A stretch of 64,000 nt of DNA from Zygnema cylindricum (lineage: Eukaryota; Streptophyta; Zygnematophyceae; Zygnematales; Zygnemataceae): positions 274,225 to 338,224 of the forward strand of contig JBBHKE010001283.1 in NCBI GenBank assembly GCA_037447655.1. Direction: 5' to 3'. A program made the translations under genes and the position numbers. This document shows, piece by piece, positions 43,883 through 55,373 of the stretch (the first letter of the stretch is position 1; each line of letters begins with the position of its first letter). Under the pieces are notes generated by a model, which saw nothing but the letters and a program-made list of their open reading frames with translations, had not been told where the DNA came from and searched no databases.

Positions 43883-44531
43883 TAGTGTCGCGCAGTGTTT
43901 TTCGTACGACTGGTATTCAAGCTATATATTGGTGTTGCGCAGTGTTTTTTGTACGTTTTTTATAGAAGCTATATATTGGTGTCGTGCATTGTTTTTCGTA
44001 CGACTGGTATTGAAGCTGTATATTGGTGTCGCGTAGTGTTTTTCGTACTACTGGTATTGAAGCTGTATATTGGTGTCGCGCAGTGTTTTTCGTACGACTG
44101 GTATTCAAGCTGTATATTGGTGTTGCGCAGCGTTTTTTGTATGATTGGCATAGAAGCTGTATATTGGTGTCGCGCAGTGTTTTTCGTACGACTGGTATTG
44201 AAGCTGTATATTGGTGTCGCGCAGTGTTTTTCGTACGATTGGTATTGAAGCTGTATATTTGTGTCGCGCAGTGTTTTTCGTACGATTGGTATTGAAGCTG
44301 TATATTGGTGTTGCGCAGTGTTTTTCGTACGACTGGTATTGAAGCGTTTGGTTAGGTGTTTATGAACAAGTTCGCGTATACGAAGCTTATCCTATGTTGT
44401 CTATGGCCGGCCCGCTTTGGCGTACAAATGATCATCTTTATCGAGGTAGATAGCTTAGTATTATTTTGCTTTGTATTGGTTCTTTGTTGAGAGTTAGTAG
44501 GATAACTGAGAAAAATTAATAAATAATCAAC

Positions 44532-45697
44532 CTTTGTATAAGGAGATGATATCTTTCGATATTCTCCTTTGAATTGAGAAAAAATGGTTTTTACTAAGTA
44601 TATGACTTTATCCACGGAACTCTTTGTCTTTGCAATCTGACTGCCCCCATTGTGTAATGTTATTTTTTTGGCGATTCTTTTACCAATCCTTTCATACAAT
44701 ATGGCGGTTTGTTTTGTACAAACGTACAGTCTCACATTTCCTTACCATATTTAACGCTTTGACTTGTGCAAGAAAATATTTTGCCAGTTGTCACACGAAC
44801 TTTTTTCGTACGGAAGTGCTGCACAGTCCGGAATGAAGTTCCAATTGTGACATATTATAGACAACAGACAGTACAATACTACACAGCATATAGTATTTGG
44901 GTACATCAAATATATTCATCTCAGGCAATCGGATATGGGAATTAACGCGATAGGAAATTCACCGATGCACAACACTGCGCAAAACGTATTGCCTTAAAGC
45001 ATACTCATAAGTAATTGCTATCTCTGTAGCTTATATAATAACTCATCGCTAGATTTAGGCTACTTAACAAACACTATTGCTACTCATCCAAGAGTTGCAT
45101 ACCAAATTAGAGTGGTAGATGCAGGAAAACAAATTCCAAAATCCAAAGTGCATTGCTATATGAAGGCTATCAAAGAAAAAAATACAAAATGCTTGTTTTT
45201 GACTAAACTGAATCGTATACCGTAAGATATTTCGGAGTTTTGTGACAAAGGGCATTTAAAAAGATCTTTCAAACTACGATTCAACTTATCTGGGAATCAT
45301 AGACAAGATCAAACACATTAATACACAATTTTTTGGTGATTTGAAAACCTAGCCAAAACAAGTATTGAAATGGTAATAAAACCCAAATCTAAACCACTTA
45401 GCGTTACTCAGAAGTTTTTTCAACCAAAAGTTTTTCATCTCAACATTTCTATGGCTCGTGTACCACAAAACTAATCACCCATTAGCACAGTGTTTTGCGA
45501 TAAATATAATAGAACTCAATAGTGGCCACTAAAACAGCCCACAGTGAAACCAATATTTTAGACCAAATAAGTATGACGTAGTTTAAATATCGAAACAATC
45601 AATAACCTGACCGAGCCGCGTCATCTTCTAGAATTTCCTTCCTTGCACCAAGTTCTATTTCTGCGTGTTCCAATACGCGATGGGTTTTCCACATTTC
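44532..45697 (-). other. Two candidate I29 (papain prodomain) exons
   Basis: 45,607-45,697 after acceptor TTTGCAG reads 'EMWKTHRVLEHAEIELGARK' then 'EILEDDAAR', resembling the W-x-x-x-H...E-E-x-x-R-x-x-I-F prodomain motif. A second stretch ending at donor 44,531 reads 'ITLHNGG' and 'FSQFKGEYRKISSPYTK', comparable with I-x-x-H-N...F-x-D-x-T-x-E-E-Y/F-R. Similarity is by motif only and the start of the second exon is not defined. Confidence 0.4.
44846..45606. other. Gene-free stretch, presumed intron of the second gene
   Basis: AT-rich, no recognised exon or repeat. Confidence 0.4.
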
Positions 45698-46390
45698 CTG
45701 CAAACCAAAACTTAAATATCTCACTCTTCTTTTCTCCAATTAGTCAAAGTTGACAGACACTGTTCATTATACGGTGCTTTTATGGAAGGAAAAAAACCGC
45801 AATTTTAATTGAATTCTTCAAACAATCAAACAATCGGTTTACCACTAATATACGAGACAATTTTTCCTACTGATGTGTACAGAGGTGACTTTACCATATT
45901 TTTATTTGGAAAAAAATATCATAGTCTCGTTATTGAGTGAATTCGTGATGGTGTAGCAAGGTAAACTTAGATGGTTATGCTTTCACGTTTTGGCAAAATG
46001 ACAAAATTGTGTTATTTGCTAGATACTATGATAAAATCATACATAGCCAGAGTGCTTTAGTTAACACCATGAAGGTTGCTATTTGGCCATGTGTAACATT
46101 ATCAACTCATTGGCATAATAAGGTAACATCATGCCAGTGGTTTCTGGTTTCATCACCATTTGCACAAACACTTGCTATAGTTTGTTTTTTCTTAAATTTT
46201 AATTTTCTCCTTCGTGGTAGAAGAAAATAACGTCGCACTTCAATGTAAGCGAAACACAATATAGAATGCCATATCCATTACTAAAGTTAAATTTATCTTC
46301 ATACAACCCAAGATAATCAAAATTGTAAGGCGACCTAAAAAAGTCTTGCATTTCAATAGTATTTTATTCACGTTACAGCTGATACCTTTG

Positions 46391-46560
46391 TATTCAAGGG
46401 CGAAGAGGTGGTGGAGAATAACGGGCACGAGGAGGTGGGAAACGACGGGTTGGAGGGCGAGGTGGTGAAGGACGACGGGTTGGTGAAGGAGGGGATGGAG
46501 GGGGTGAAGGGGGTGAAGGAGCGGGTGGAGAAGGTGATTCGAGGGGTGGTGCATGTACTA
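46391..46560 (-). pseudogene. Proline-rich hinge exon
   Basis: After acceptor TTTCTCTAG (46,561) the frame continued from the cysteine-rich exon gives 'APPLESPSPPAPSPPSPPPS' and further PPSP/RRP motifs, an extensin-like Ser-Pro-rich chain of about 52 residues, then TGA. The next donor-like site (AAAG then GTATCAGC) lies 12 bases after the stop. Known roles of such chains are cell-wall anchoring or a flexible hinge. Possible alternative: the natural C-terminus of an LRR-extensin-like protein. Confidence 0.55.
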
Positions 46561-46897
46561 CTAGAGAAAAAAGAGAATATGTGGATTTAGAAGTGTTTCA
46601 ATATTTCTGTTCAAAGCCTTATAATATTTTTTCTTACATTACCGCTGGAAAAAAAATACTTTTATAACTATTATATCGGCTGCCGAAATCAAAAAGCTAT
46701 TCAAAGATATTGAAAACTTGTGCGAAGAAATGAGAGAGCTTAAATTTTACATACAGTAAGAAAAATTAATTTGAAATTCGATAGATACATTATCAAAAGA
46801 TTTAAATTGTGAGAGGCATAAGACTGAAAGAAAATTGAGGAAATTGTGTTTAGCCTTATCTATTTTTGTTGGACATAATTGCGAAAAGAGGACTTAC

Positions 46898-47181
46898 ATT
46901 TGCAAGTAAATTTGCTTGCTTTATCATTGTAGCCTGGATTGCAAGCGCATGTACGTGTCATCCCACTTGTGCTATTGGAGCACATCCCCTTTCCCCCACA
47001 AGGCCCTCCCGCTTGTAACGCTTTGCAAAACGCTTTACACTCGCTTTTACTTCGTTGTCCGCTAGCTTTGCATCCGGATGGGAGGCTTGAGCCAAACAGG
47101 CAATTGGCATTCAAATTTGGACATGATGGGACTCCGTTGACTTTTACAATGGGCCCGGTGAAATAGTTGTTTGAAAAGTCA
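46898..47181 (-). CDS. LRR end and EGF-like cysteine-rich exon of the second gene
   Basis: Acceptor TATGAGCAG ends at 47,182; donor GTAAGTCC begins at 46,897. The exon reads 'DFSNNYFTGPIVKVNGVPSC', 'PNLNANCLFGSSLPSGCKAS', 'SKSECKAFCKALQAGGPCGG', 'KGMCSNSTSGMTRTCACNPG', 'YNDKASKFTCK'. The cysteine order C..C..C..EC..FC..C-GG-x-G-x-C..C-x-C..GYN equals the exon at 31,057-31,412, though the sequence has diverged; there are no stops. Extracellular location is expected for this module. I found no upstream LRR exons before 48.9 kb. Confidence 0.75.
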
Positions 47182-47646
47182 CTGCTCATATCATAAGGTC
47201 CACCATTGGAAAAGAATAAACATTTAATAACATTTCATGCAATTACATGATTTAAAATCGAGGATTCATAAGGCATGGACCATGAAGAGTCAAAGCCAAA
47301 GAAAACAAGTGTGACACAAATGAAAATTCATGTAAAATTAGTGAATTTTGAATGAATTTCCCTACTAATGCGCGATGCCTCCCCCCCTACAACCTGTCCA
47401 TTCTGTAACTTAAAATGTTATGAACAATCAAAAGTTAAATAAGCACTAATTATAATATTAAGTTAAATAAACATTAATTAAAATATTTCGGACGTTAGCG
47501 ATGTTTTATACATGAAAATGCAATCTGCAAAGTCAAAAGCTGTGTTTGAAGCTTTGTATTCCCTGAAGTCGCACAGTTCAACAAAGACAAAAGGGAAAAG
47601 TGTAATTTTTGTCTAATCTGGTAGAAAGTTGAAAGTCGACGAGACA

Positions 47647-48520
47647 TTATCTGGTAGATAATGTTAGGATTATTGGAAGAATCGGCGGTTGATATGTGGA
47701 GAATTGGTCGTCCGCGAGTTCGTTGATGTTTTGGTTCGCGTGGCGCGATTCGATCTTGAGTATGGTTTCGCGATTTGCATCAGAGTACCTTTGATTCGTT
47801 CAATGTACGGCTGTTCGGTACCAGCCGGTACATAGATTATTTATGTATCATGGTTCAGTTGGTTTCAGTCTGTTTTGTTCGTGTTGTCTTAAACGGTGAC
47901 TATGCTTTTTGTTACGCTGTACGTGTCTAATTCTTTTAGTGCGTGTCACTTTGCTTCGGCGCTTGAATGCTTTTTAGGCACACGTCCGCATGTGGACTTC
48001 GGCGCCCTCGTCTGCTTTCAGTTAGTGGAGTAAGTGGACATTAGTTGTCGGTGTTAAGAAGGTATATTAACGTGTGTTACTATCAGTTCAGTATGCAGTC
48101 TGGGGAGATGCAGTCTGGGGAGATGCATCATGCAGTCTTTAGGAAGAGATGCATCATGTGTTTGCAGGGAGACACATTAAGAAGTGAGAGAGGGAGAGGT
48201 TGTATTGAAAAGCTTCGGCTTAATATATTGATATTTGGCCGACATGTTTTTTGTGAGCTATGAGTATTTTATGTGTAAGAGTGTTTTATCAAAGCTTCCG
48301 CTGTGAAATTTGAGTTTGTTATTTATGAGCATCTATCGGAGCACTTGATCGATTTTTAACAGATAAGACCAAGACGTGACTTTGACAGCCGACCAGACGC
48401 TAAAATAAATCGCAAAAATGTGATTTGTGTGTTATCTGGTAGCTAAGATCAAGACGTGACGTGGACAGTCGGCCAGACGCTGAAAAAAATAGCATAAATG
48501 TGATTGAATCGCAAAATATC
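47647..48520. repeat. 80 bp direct repeat, first unit split by the solo LTR
   Basis: Unit 1 is 47,647-47,661 plus 48,367-48,431; unit 2 is 48,432-48,511. Shared blocks: TTATCTGGTAG, AAGACGTGAC, CAGACGCT, AAATGTGATT. A weaker third trace is at about 48,532 (TTCGGTAGTTAAGACG). Confidence 0.75.
47662..48361 (+). repeat. Solo LTR, 700 bp, TSD GATAA
   Basis: Starts TGTTAGGATTATTGG and ends TTTTTAACA, with TGTTA/TAACA inverted ends. Flanked by GATAA at 47,657-47,661 and 48,362-48,366. Its start (TGTTAGGATTATTGG against TGTTGGATTATTG) and its sequence near 48,210 and 48,296 (AAAGCTTCGGC, AGCTTCCGCTGTG) resemble the family D LTR, so it is a related family. It splits an 80 bp direct repeat. Confidence 0.9.
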
Positions 48521-50035
48521 ATTTTTGCCGCGTTCGGTAGTTAAGACGCGCACAAAAATCGTCTTTTTGCACCAAACGGAGGTTTTTCTGAGGGAGTTAC
48601 GGCAGCTGGCGCAACCCCAAAACGTAAAATGTAGGGCCTCTTTTGGGCACAGAGTCACTGTTGGTCACAGTCCCCGGTTTGATAATACAGAAGTCTACGA
48701 GAATCCAAAATGTGAAAAGTTTAGCTTGTTGTGTAGTTGGCGAGTTAATTTAGACGCCAAAAGTTGTTTTATAAGGGACGGTTTTTTTCTGAGAGGGTGT
48801 GGGCGGCGTGAACTCCTCACCAGAAAAATTTGGTCACTGTGAACCCTGGATTTGTAGATTTTTGGAAAATCTAACAATTTGGTATTTTGTTGGACACTTA
48901 TGGTTATGGTGTTATGATATTTGGAGTCACTAAGCGTTGGTGACTGTCAGTGCAACTCTAACGATTAAAGATTTTTTGTATTTTTTTCGGTTTGTGGCGC
49001 GCATGTTTTACCTATGCACATTGTATCTAAATGTTGAAAAAGTTAGCAAAAGTGACTTTCTTAGCCACTTTTGGTCACGAATTGAAGGCGAATTTGGTGG
49101 GTGAAAAAGAAACGGATTTGAGTTTTTTTTTTGTGATGTTATTGGAGGCTATATAAAACTCCTTGATTTTGGAACTTTTGGTGGAAAACTCGGTTTTTTA
49201 TATCGAATGCAAAAAAACAGCCCGACAGTTGCCGACGGTATTTTTGCTTCATAGATCTAGAGCTAAAAATTACGTTATTTATGCTTGATGGACTAGTGTT
49301 AAGAGTTTTTAACACCATCTTCTGGTACTGTTATACATCTAGCTAAAATGTACAAATATAGCATGCAGATCAGCGATGTGTTTTTGTAATTTCGAAAAAT
49401 ATTGATCCACTTTCCCTAAACCTCTGTTCAATTAAATACTCAATGACTCTATGTTCCTTCAGAATTCTTGTTGAATTGAAAATTAAACAAAACAAAGGGC
49501 GACCAAAGTTAAGCCTTTGATAAAGTTTTCAGATGTAGTTTCAATCGTGTTTGGGCATCTACTTTGTAAAAATTGTGAGTTTTTTAGATAAATACTTGAA
49601 GTTTAACTGCGATCATTTTCTTACGTCGCCTTTTGTTTCTTTTAGTATGGCTTCTATGGGGGACTTCTTTTAAGATTGCAAGGGTGGAGGAAGATAGGAG
49701 GAAGGAACAAGAGTAGGTTGAGGGCAAGTGGAGGGGAGGGAGGGAAGTGGGAAGGTGTGGAGGAAAGAGAGGTGAGGCCAAGTCGGAGTAGTTTCCTATA
49801 TGGGTTTATATGGATGATTTCAGAAAAGACTTCCTCAATCCTTTCCCCTCGTTGTGGTGCCCTACTTTGTCCATATTACACAACATCTCCTTAATAACCA
49901 AAGTCGAACCTTTAGAAAATTAGTTACAAAAATAAAAATACCTACAAATCGTGCCAAAGTACATCAATGTCGACAACCCACTTAGTCCCGTTTCCAAACA
50001 TACCCCGTTTTATAGATAGAAAACGACATTGTTTA
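48521..50035. other. No gene recognised
   Basis: Short open frames only. Two segments (about 48,585 and 48,780) share TTTTTCTGAG followed by a G-rich stretch and GGC(A/G)GC, perhaps an old duplication of about 200 bp. 49,675-49,790 is purine-rich low-complexity sequence. Confidence 0.4.
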
Positions 50036-50039
50036 GGAA

Positions 50040-50500
50040 TTGGTCTTACATTATATTGAGAAATTTGAGCTGACTGATGGACGATGGAAAACCTCCAGTC
50101 AATTGATTCTTATATACGTATCTGTGAAACTGGGTATTCCCACCCCCAAATGCCTTCGTTAGTTTGGACCGAAGGTAACGGACCCAAAATATATGATTAT
50201 AGATTCGTCTTAATCACATTTAAAGGCGGCAATCCAACATTGCACTTGCAGAAATGGATACACATACTACAGAGTGAATTATTCAGTAGGAACTAATGGA
50301 CTTAACGCCAACCAACCCCCGCTTTTACAAATTGACATGTGCAACACAAGGTTAGAAGTTCCATCTTTGCAAACCCAACCACCTTGTGAGATAAGGAAAA
50401 CAAAAAACTTAACTCAATATTAAATCATTTGCTACGGTTTCCCCATAAACAGCCCCCACTTACCCACCTCCTTCCGTCATAAACATCCATAATTTGGAGG
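50040..50500. repeat. Dispersed repeat, copy 1
   Basis: Contains TTGGTCTTACAT then CTGACTGATGGACGATGGAA, a core shared with 52,618, 53,338 and 56,793. Downstream similarity to 57,050-57,260 (ACTCAAT...TCATTTG...GGTTTCC) shows the unit is at least 450 bp. No termini or coding sequence identified. Confidence 0.6.
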
Positions 50501-50813
50501 CGTAAAATACTATAACATAAGTTCTACATCATGCATGTTTTTTCCTAATCAAATTTATTAACTCTACTATAAATTTTACATAATTGATCTACAAGAATTT
50601 AAGTATAATTTTATTTTTACCAATAAGGAAAAAAGAACTAAATATTAATAACAATAGTAACAATAATAATAATGATAGTAATATAACAATAAAGATAATA
50701 ATAACAATATTATTTATAATAATAATTGTGAGGACATACGTTCAATTCTAATAATTATCTTGATGATTTTGGCCCCATTTTCAAACTAAGTCCTCTCATA
50801 GAAACAATCGGTT

Positions 50814-51790
50814 TTGTACAAATTTCACTCTTACAGTTCCACGGCCTCAAATAAGCCCCACGTGTTTGGAAAAAACCTCGAGGACATTTTTCTCCAAACT
50901 CAATGCCGATTTTGGCCTCTTTCTTCGAGGTACTACAGACACATTGGTCATTCTTGTCAATATGAGGATGATCTTCTTGTCGTTGGACCTTCCTTTTTCT
51001 TCATTAATCTTCTCAAAACCATGCTCAATTCCTTCTTCCTATGAAAGATTTAGGGGAAGTTATCTCGGCATTCTAACCTTTACTTATCACAAGAAAAGTA
51101 CATCAGGGAGGCTCTAGACAGTTTTCTATGTCACAGTAGTCCCAGTCCTATCTCTATTCTCTTAAATCCCGACGTCAAGCTTTTTAAAACCTTTGGTGGG
51201 CCTGTCCACTGAGCTACACATGATCAGTTTCGATCTATTGTAGGCACTCTTATGTATGCCATGATAGGTAGCCGTCCAAACATTGCAGTTATTGTCAATC
51301 AGTTAGGTCAGTTTGTGTCAAATCCCACAGCTGACCATCTTCTTACGTCCACGCGAGTCCTATGTTACCTCCAAGGAACTAAATCTCTTAACCTCACCGC
51401 ACCAGCTCCTCTCTCAAACTCGTCGAACTCTACGATGCGGACTGGAGGGCTGACTTAGAATCCCGCCACTCCACCACTGGCGTATGTTTTCCCTTTGGTG
51501 GCGCCTTACAGAGGCCGAATATGTGGGTGCCACCCATGCTATCAAGGAATTTTCTGGCTTCGATCTTGCTCTCCAATCTTCAAATTCCTGTGCAACCACA
51601 ACGTTCTGTGACTCTCAAGGCGCCTTTAACCCGGTGCATCATTGCCGCCCCAAACAGAATGATATTCAATATCATTTCACCCAAAAGGATATGCGGCTAG
51701 CGCTATTACTTTCCGTTACTACCAAACGATTCTCCAGCTGTCAGATTTTACGCTCCTCTGCTGGCCTTCACTTCTAACCAAGAAATGGGG
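50814..51790 (+). pseudogene. Copia 3' fragment (reverse transcriptase to RNase H), plus strand
   Basis: Fragments in order: 'GHSCQYEDDLLVVG' (remnant of the YVDD box), 'TLMYAMIGSRPNIAVIVNQL', 'HLLTSTRVLCYLQGTKSLNL', a tryptophan-Ala-Asp segment near 51,440, then 'LTEAEYVGATHAIKEFSGF', 'TFCDSQGAFNPVHHC', 'NDIQYHFTQKDM'. Several frameshifts. It ends at a purine tract AGAAATGGGG (51,781-51,790) and an LTR start TGTTGGATTT at 51,791, the same first bases as family D. Confidence 0.75.
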
Positions 51791-52240
51791 TGTTGGATTT
51801 AATCTTTGCTAGATGCTTAGCCTCTTAGCCTTAGTCTCACTTTAGTTTTCGTCTTAGTCTCTTTTGTATTAACGTAAATTAGCATTTTGCAATTCTAGTA
51901 TTCGTTATCTCGGTTATTTTCATTCTTCCGTCTTTTGTCACTTTCTAGCGAGTACAATTTAGTATCTAGGAAGTAGATCTGATCTTTTCGACCACCATAA
52001 ACAAAGATTCCTTGTCCTTAGCCTTTCAGTTGAAGAGCCAAGTGACCAAATCATAGAAGCCTTTTAGATGCCTAGACTACTCATTCATGACATTCTCCCT
52101 AGTTACTAACGTGCTTGTCCTTTTGTTTAACACGACCTTAATTCGAAATCAGATTCTTTTGTCCTTTCCTTTATCTATCTTTTTCTATACCTCCCTCCAG
52201 TCCGTCGCCATAACTCTTAGTGCAACAACACCTACAGACA
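51791..52240 (+). repeat. LTR beginning at 51,791, end not determined
   Basis: Begins TGTTGGATTTAATC right after a purine tract at the end of a copia RNase H. No second copy in the window, so the 3' boundary given is only a guess. Confidence 0.45.
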
Positions 52241-52609
52241 TTGATAAATAATTCTTTGATAAATCAAAACGTACTACATTTTTTCCCTATACTCTTTAGA
52301 CAGTAAACTTTGTCGTATTTGTTTCTTTTATTGATTATAATCTTTTCATCATTTTCATACTACTTATTTCAAATATTTTACCGAACACTACATTCTTTTT
52401 GTTGTTATCCTTAGCGTACAAATATTTTTTTTACTTAAGTGATTCGTATAAGGCCCTATACCCTTTTTTTTCGCTAAACATTCAGCATTACCCTACTTAT
52501 TACCCTTTTTTTTCTCTCTTTCAACTGCCACACCCCCAAGAACTCCAACCAGCCTGCATTGCCATTCCATTCTAAAAGTAACAACAGCCTTTGTTCAAAA
52601 TTCGGTCTC

Positions 52610-52745
52610 ACAAATATTGGAGGGATGTCATTCGACTGATGGACGATGGAATCCTTCCGCTAAACTTGTTAAGAGCTAGACCTCTGTGATACCGAGTATA
52701 CACACCCCATCAATACCCGCCCGAAAAGCCTTCCTAGTTAGTATG
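52610..52745. repeat. Dispersed repeat, copy 2
   Basis: TATTGGAGGGATGTCATTCG then ACTGATGGACGATGGAATCC, followed by CTTCCGCTAAACTTGTT. Same core as copy 1. Confidence 0.6.
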
Positions 52746-53324
52746 ACGTTCATACAGTAAAAAGCAAATGAGTAGGAATACTTGGTCAATATACATTTGG
52801 GCTTTCATCTGACCTCACACCTATAAAAATGGAGAGATAATACTCTGATAAATTGAAACATAGCGGAATAACCATTCATTTGCATTACAATTTTAAAAGG
52901 CGATCTTTCTCGAATTTTTTTTGTCAATCTTGAGATGTTTTCTTTTCAAATTGAAATATTTTTGTTTCATTAAAGTCTCAAAAAATACAAAGAATCACAA
53001 ACGAGAGTAAAAAAATGAGGATTAATTAAAACATTTATAAAAATCAGTGTTTGTTTAAAGTCCTAAAATGGGATCAGTGAAAGGCAACAAAAAGGAGTGA
53101 CGTTAAGAAAAGTGAGAGGGAGAGGAAGAAGGAGAAGTTGCTCCCCCCCACCCCTCCATACAAATAATTTCCACACCCTATTCAGATTTTGATATTTACA
53201 GTTGTTAGATTTGTTCTATGTATTTTTTTTTTGTTTTCTTTTTTGCGTGTTCTTTTTTAATTGTTAGCTTTGTTCTGTATATAGATGTATTTGCTAATTC
53301 CTTATATGTTTGAATTTATAAAAC
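52746..53324. other. No gene recognised
   Basis: AT-rich, with T-runs and no recognisable exon. Confidence 0.4.
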
Positions 53325-53440
53325 TCTTACAAGTATTGGAGGGATGTCAGTTGCCCGATGGATGATGGAATCCTCCCACTGAACTGGTTTTCTTCTATAG
53401 ATCTGCGACACCAGGCATTGCAAAACCCAAAGAAAAATCT
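53325..53440. repeat. Dispersed repeat, copy 3
   Basis: TATTGGAGGGATGTCAGTTG then CCCGATGGATGATGGAATCC, CTCCCACTGAACTGGTT and CTGCGACACCAGGCATTGC. Short, diverged copy. Confidence 0.55.
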
Positions 53441-54059
53441 TCTATTTAGTAATAAACATACATATTCCTATCATATAAAAAGAAGTGCAACACAGGGCTA
53501 TGTTTTAACGCAGTATTGGAGACGTAGACAATGTACAGTACATCTGTATTGGAAAAATAGTTGTAGGTCAGACATGTAGAAAAGGATTTTTTCTCTATTG
53601 CCACCTTCAGAGCAACAAAGTGCAATAACGTGCTAGAAACATGAATATAATTAGGAATCAACAGCTAGTGAAATTCAACAATCGTAATATTTGAAATATT
53701 TTTTCAAAGTTCATTATATTCCTAAAAATATCAAACGCAATTTTTGAAAATCGGAACATTATTATTTGGGGTTTTTCAATTTTTCCTTTTTTTTTTTAAA
53801 AGAGATGGAAAAATAAAAACAAAAGTGATTACATCCCACAAATTCTTACTATTTTTTCTTGTAGAATCTAGAATGTTATGAAAATGAAGTAAGTAAAATG
53901 ATGTTTTGAATTGTATTGTTTTTTGCTTGTTAAGTTTTACGATTGTAAAATACACGGGGTTTTGCGTACGTTTACTGCCCTAACAAACACGGGCTACTAC
54001 TACTGCAAGCGCTGGAGTCACATCAATTCGCAGTGTTATGACAAAGACGACGGTGTTTG

Positions 54060-54600
54060 AAAGAAGCCATCAAAAGGATCTTTAATTATGTCGAGGGAAC
54101 TATGATCTTGGGGCTCATGTTCCGTTCGGTCCCCATGTTTACCGGATTGTCTCGAATATTGTGACGCAGACTGGGGCTAAGACTTTGATTCCAGAAATTT
54201 TACGTCCCAGTATGCCTTTATGTTTGGTGGGGCGGCTATTTCTTGGAGTTCCCTCTCCAATTGACAATGGCCTTGAGTTTGATGGAACTGAGTACATGCC
54301 AGCATGCCACGCCGTGACAGCTTCGATATGGATACAAGAGATGTTAAATGAGTTGGGAGTTTTAATGGGATGTACGCGCATCCACTCGGATAGTATGATT
54401 TAAATGGTACTTATGAAAAAACCCGTCTCCTACAAAACACATACGGAGCAAGTAGCATTTTTTCTTGTGATTTGGTGCAACCTAAGGAAGTGGAATCCAA
54501 ATTTCTTCCTACGGTGGAAGAAGCAACAGGTGTGTTAACCGAAGTTGCTATCTCTATGTGTTTGTGAAAGTCCGTCCTAATTTAGGGTTAATAAGATTCC
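54060..54600 (+). pseudogene. Copia RNase H fragment, plus strand
   Basis: 'RPSMPLCLVGRLFLGVPSPI', 'EFDGTEYMPACHAVTASIWI', 'QEMLNELGVLMGCTRIHSD' correspond to 'LSSTESEYIAACHAAKASIW...' of family D RNase H. A decayed 'KNPV...HIRIQWHFVRDLV' tail continues to about 54,560. Heavily mutated; only this domain remains. Confidence 0.65.
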
Positions 54601-54622
54601 CACATTGAGAGGAGGGAACTCA

Positions 54623-55068
54623 TGATGCAATGTGGATTTATCAGCGTACCGGTTGTGTTTGGGTCTATGTATGGTATTGCTCTCTTTGTATGCGTTGAAT
54701 TTTTCCGTGCGTGGTACTTAGAACCGTGTCCAGTCCAACGCGCGATTTTGTTTCGACGAATTTGTGTCTTCGTCGTAAGGTTTGCCTGATAGATTTGGTG
54801 TTTGGCACCAAAATTTCCATAGTCATGTAATGGATGACGTCGTATGGCCGATGGTTGTTGTAAACTAGTGATTATGAGAAAGTAGTCCTTTGCTATAAAA
54901 AGCCAGCTAGGAGTATTAATGATAGTTAGGTTGCCTGAGAGGAGTCAAAAGCTTCAGCCTAATAAAATTATGTTTGGTAACATCTCTATATGATGATGGG
55001 AATGCTTCCAATTATGTAATTGATTTGCGCACTCTGATTGCAAGTGTGTTATAATCGATCTTATAACA
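54623..55068 (+). repeat. Probable 3' LTR after the RNase H fragment
   Basis: A purine tract GAGAGGAGGGAA lies at 54,607-54,618. The following sequence to about 55,068 (ending CTTATAACA) contains AAAGCTTCAGCCTAATAAA, like AAAGCTTCGGCTTAATATA of the solo LTR at 47,662. Boundaries are estimates. Confidence 0.4.
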
Positions 55069-55373
55069 ATTTGCGTAATCAATCATTCCAATAACTTGAA
55101 TCAAAATTAGCGTAATCCATCATTCTAATAACTAGCACCTCCAATTTCGTTTTGTCCGAAGGGAACAGTAAAGAAGCAGTTCTTTATACTTGGCTCCTTG
55201 GAAAATGAACGCCTTTCACTTGGTTCTCACACAACATTTTAAGAGTTGAAAAAACATTGAAAGGCTCTTGTTGGTGGATTGGCACGTGGATGTTGGTTCA
55301 ATACGGGGTGTAATGTGGTAAGCCCACACTTGAAGGCGCCCGAAATGGGTACTAACCCGCTAGGCTCAACATC

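Larger units (their letters stand above)
42570..44345 (+). repeat. 47 bp satellite array, right part, interrupted by two MITEs
   Basis: Continuation of the array from 34,528-35,453: about 3 units at 42,570-42,701, 11 at 43,168-43,685 and 10 at 43,883-44,345, with MITEs between. Units from 43.9 to 44.3 kb are the most uniform (GTGTCGCGCAGTGTTTTTCG repeated almost unchanged), suggesting recent local amplification. The array ends abruptly at 44,345 in 'GGTATTGAAGCG'. Confidence 0.95.
44532..47181 (-). pseudogene. Paralogous LRR/EGF-like gene with Pro-rich hinge and prodomain-like exons
   Basis: Minus strand, convergent with the fusion gene. Exon 46,898-47,181 is the LRR/cysteine-rich exon (phase 2 start, phase 1 end, as in its paralogue). 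It is followed by a proline-rich exon from 46,560, and by two candidate exons (45,607-45,697 and ending 44,532) that resemble the I29 inhibitor prodomain of papain-type proteases. No catalytic exon is seen before the satellite array at 44,345. The Pro-rich frame meets a TGA at about 46,390, so either the protein ends there or the copy is dead. Whether all four exons belong to one transcript is inference from order and from the peptidase exons of the paralogue. Confidence 0.5.

Noticed and set aside
34528-44345. CRISPR-like regular repeats
   Set aside because: Units are contiguous with no unique spacers, and the window is eukaryotic; it is a satellite.
44346-44450. Plus-strand frame after the satellite ('GVYEQVRVYEAYPMLSMAG') as a missing peptidase exon
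   Set aside because: It lacks the N-H-A-V or N-S-W-G motifs of papains and has no clear acceptor.
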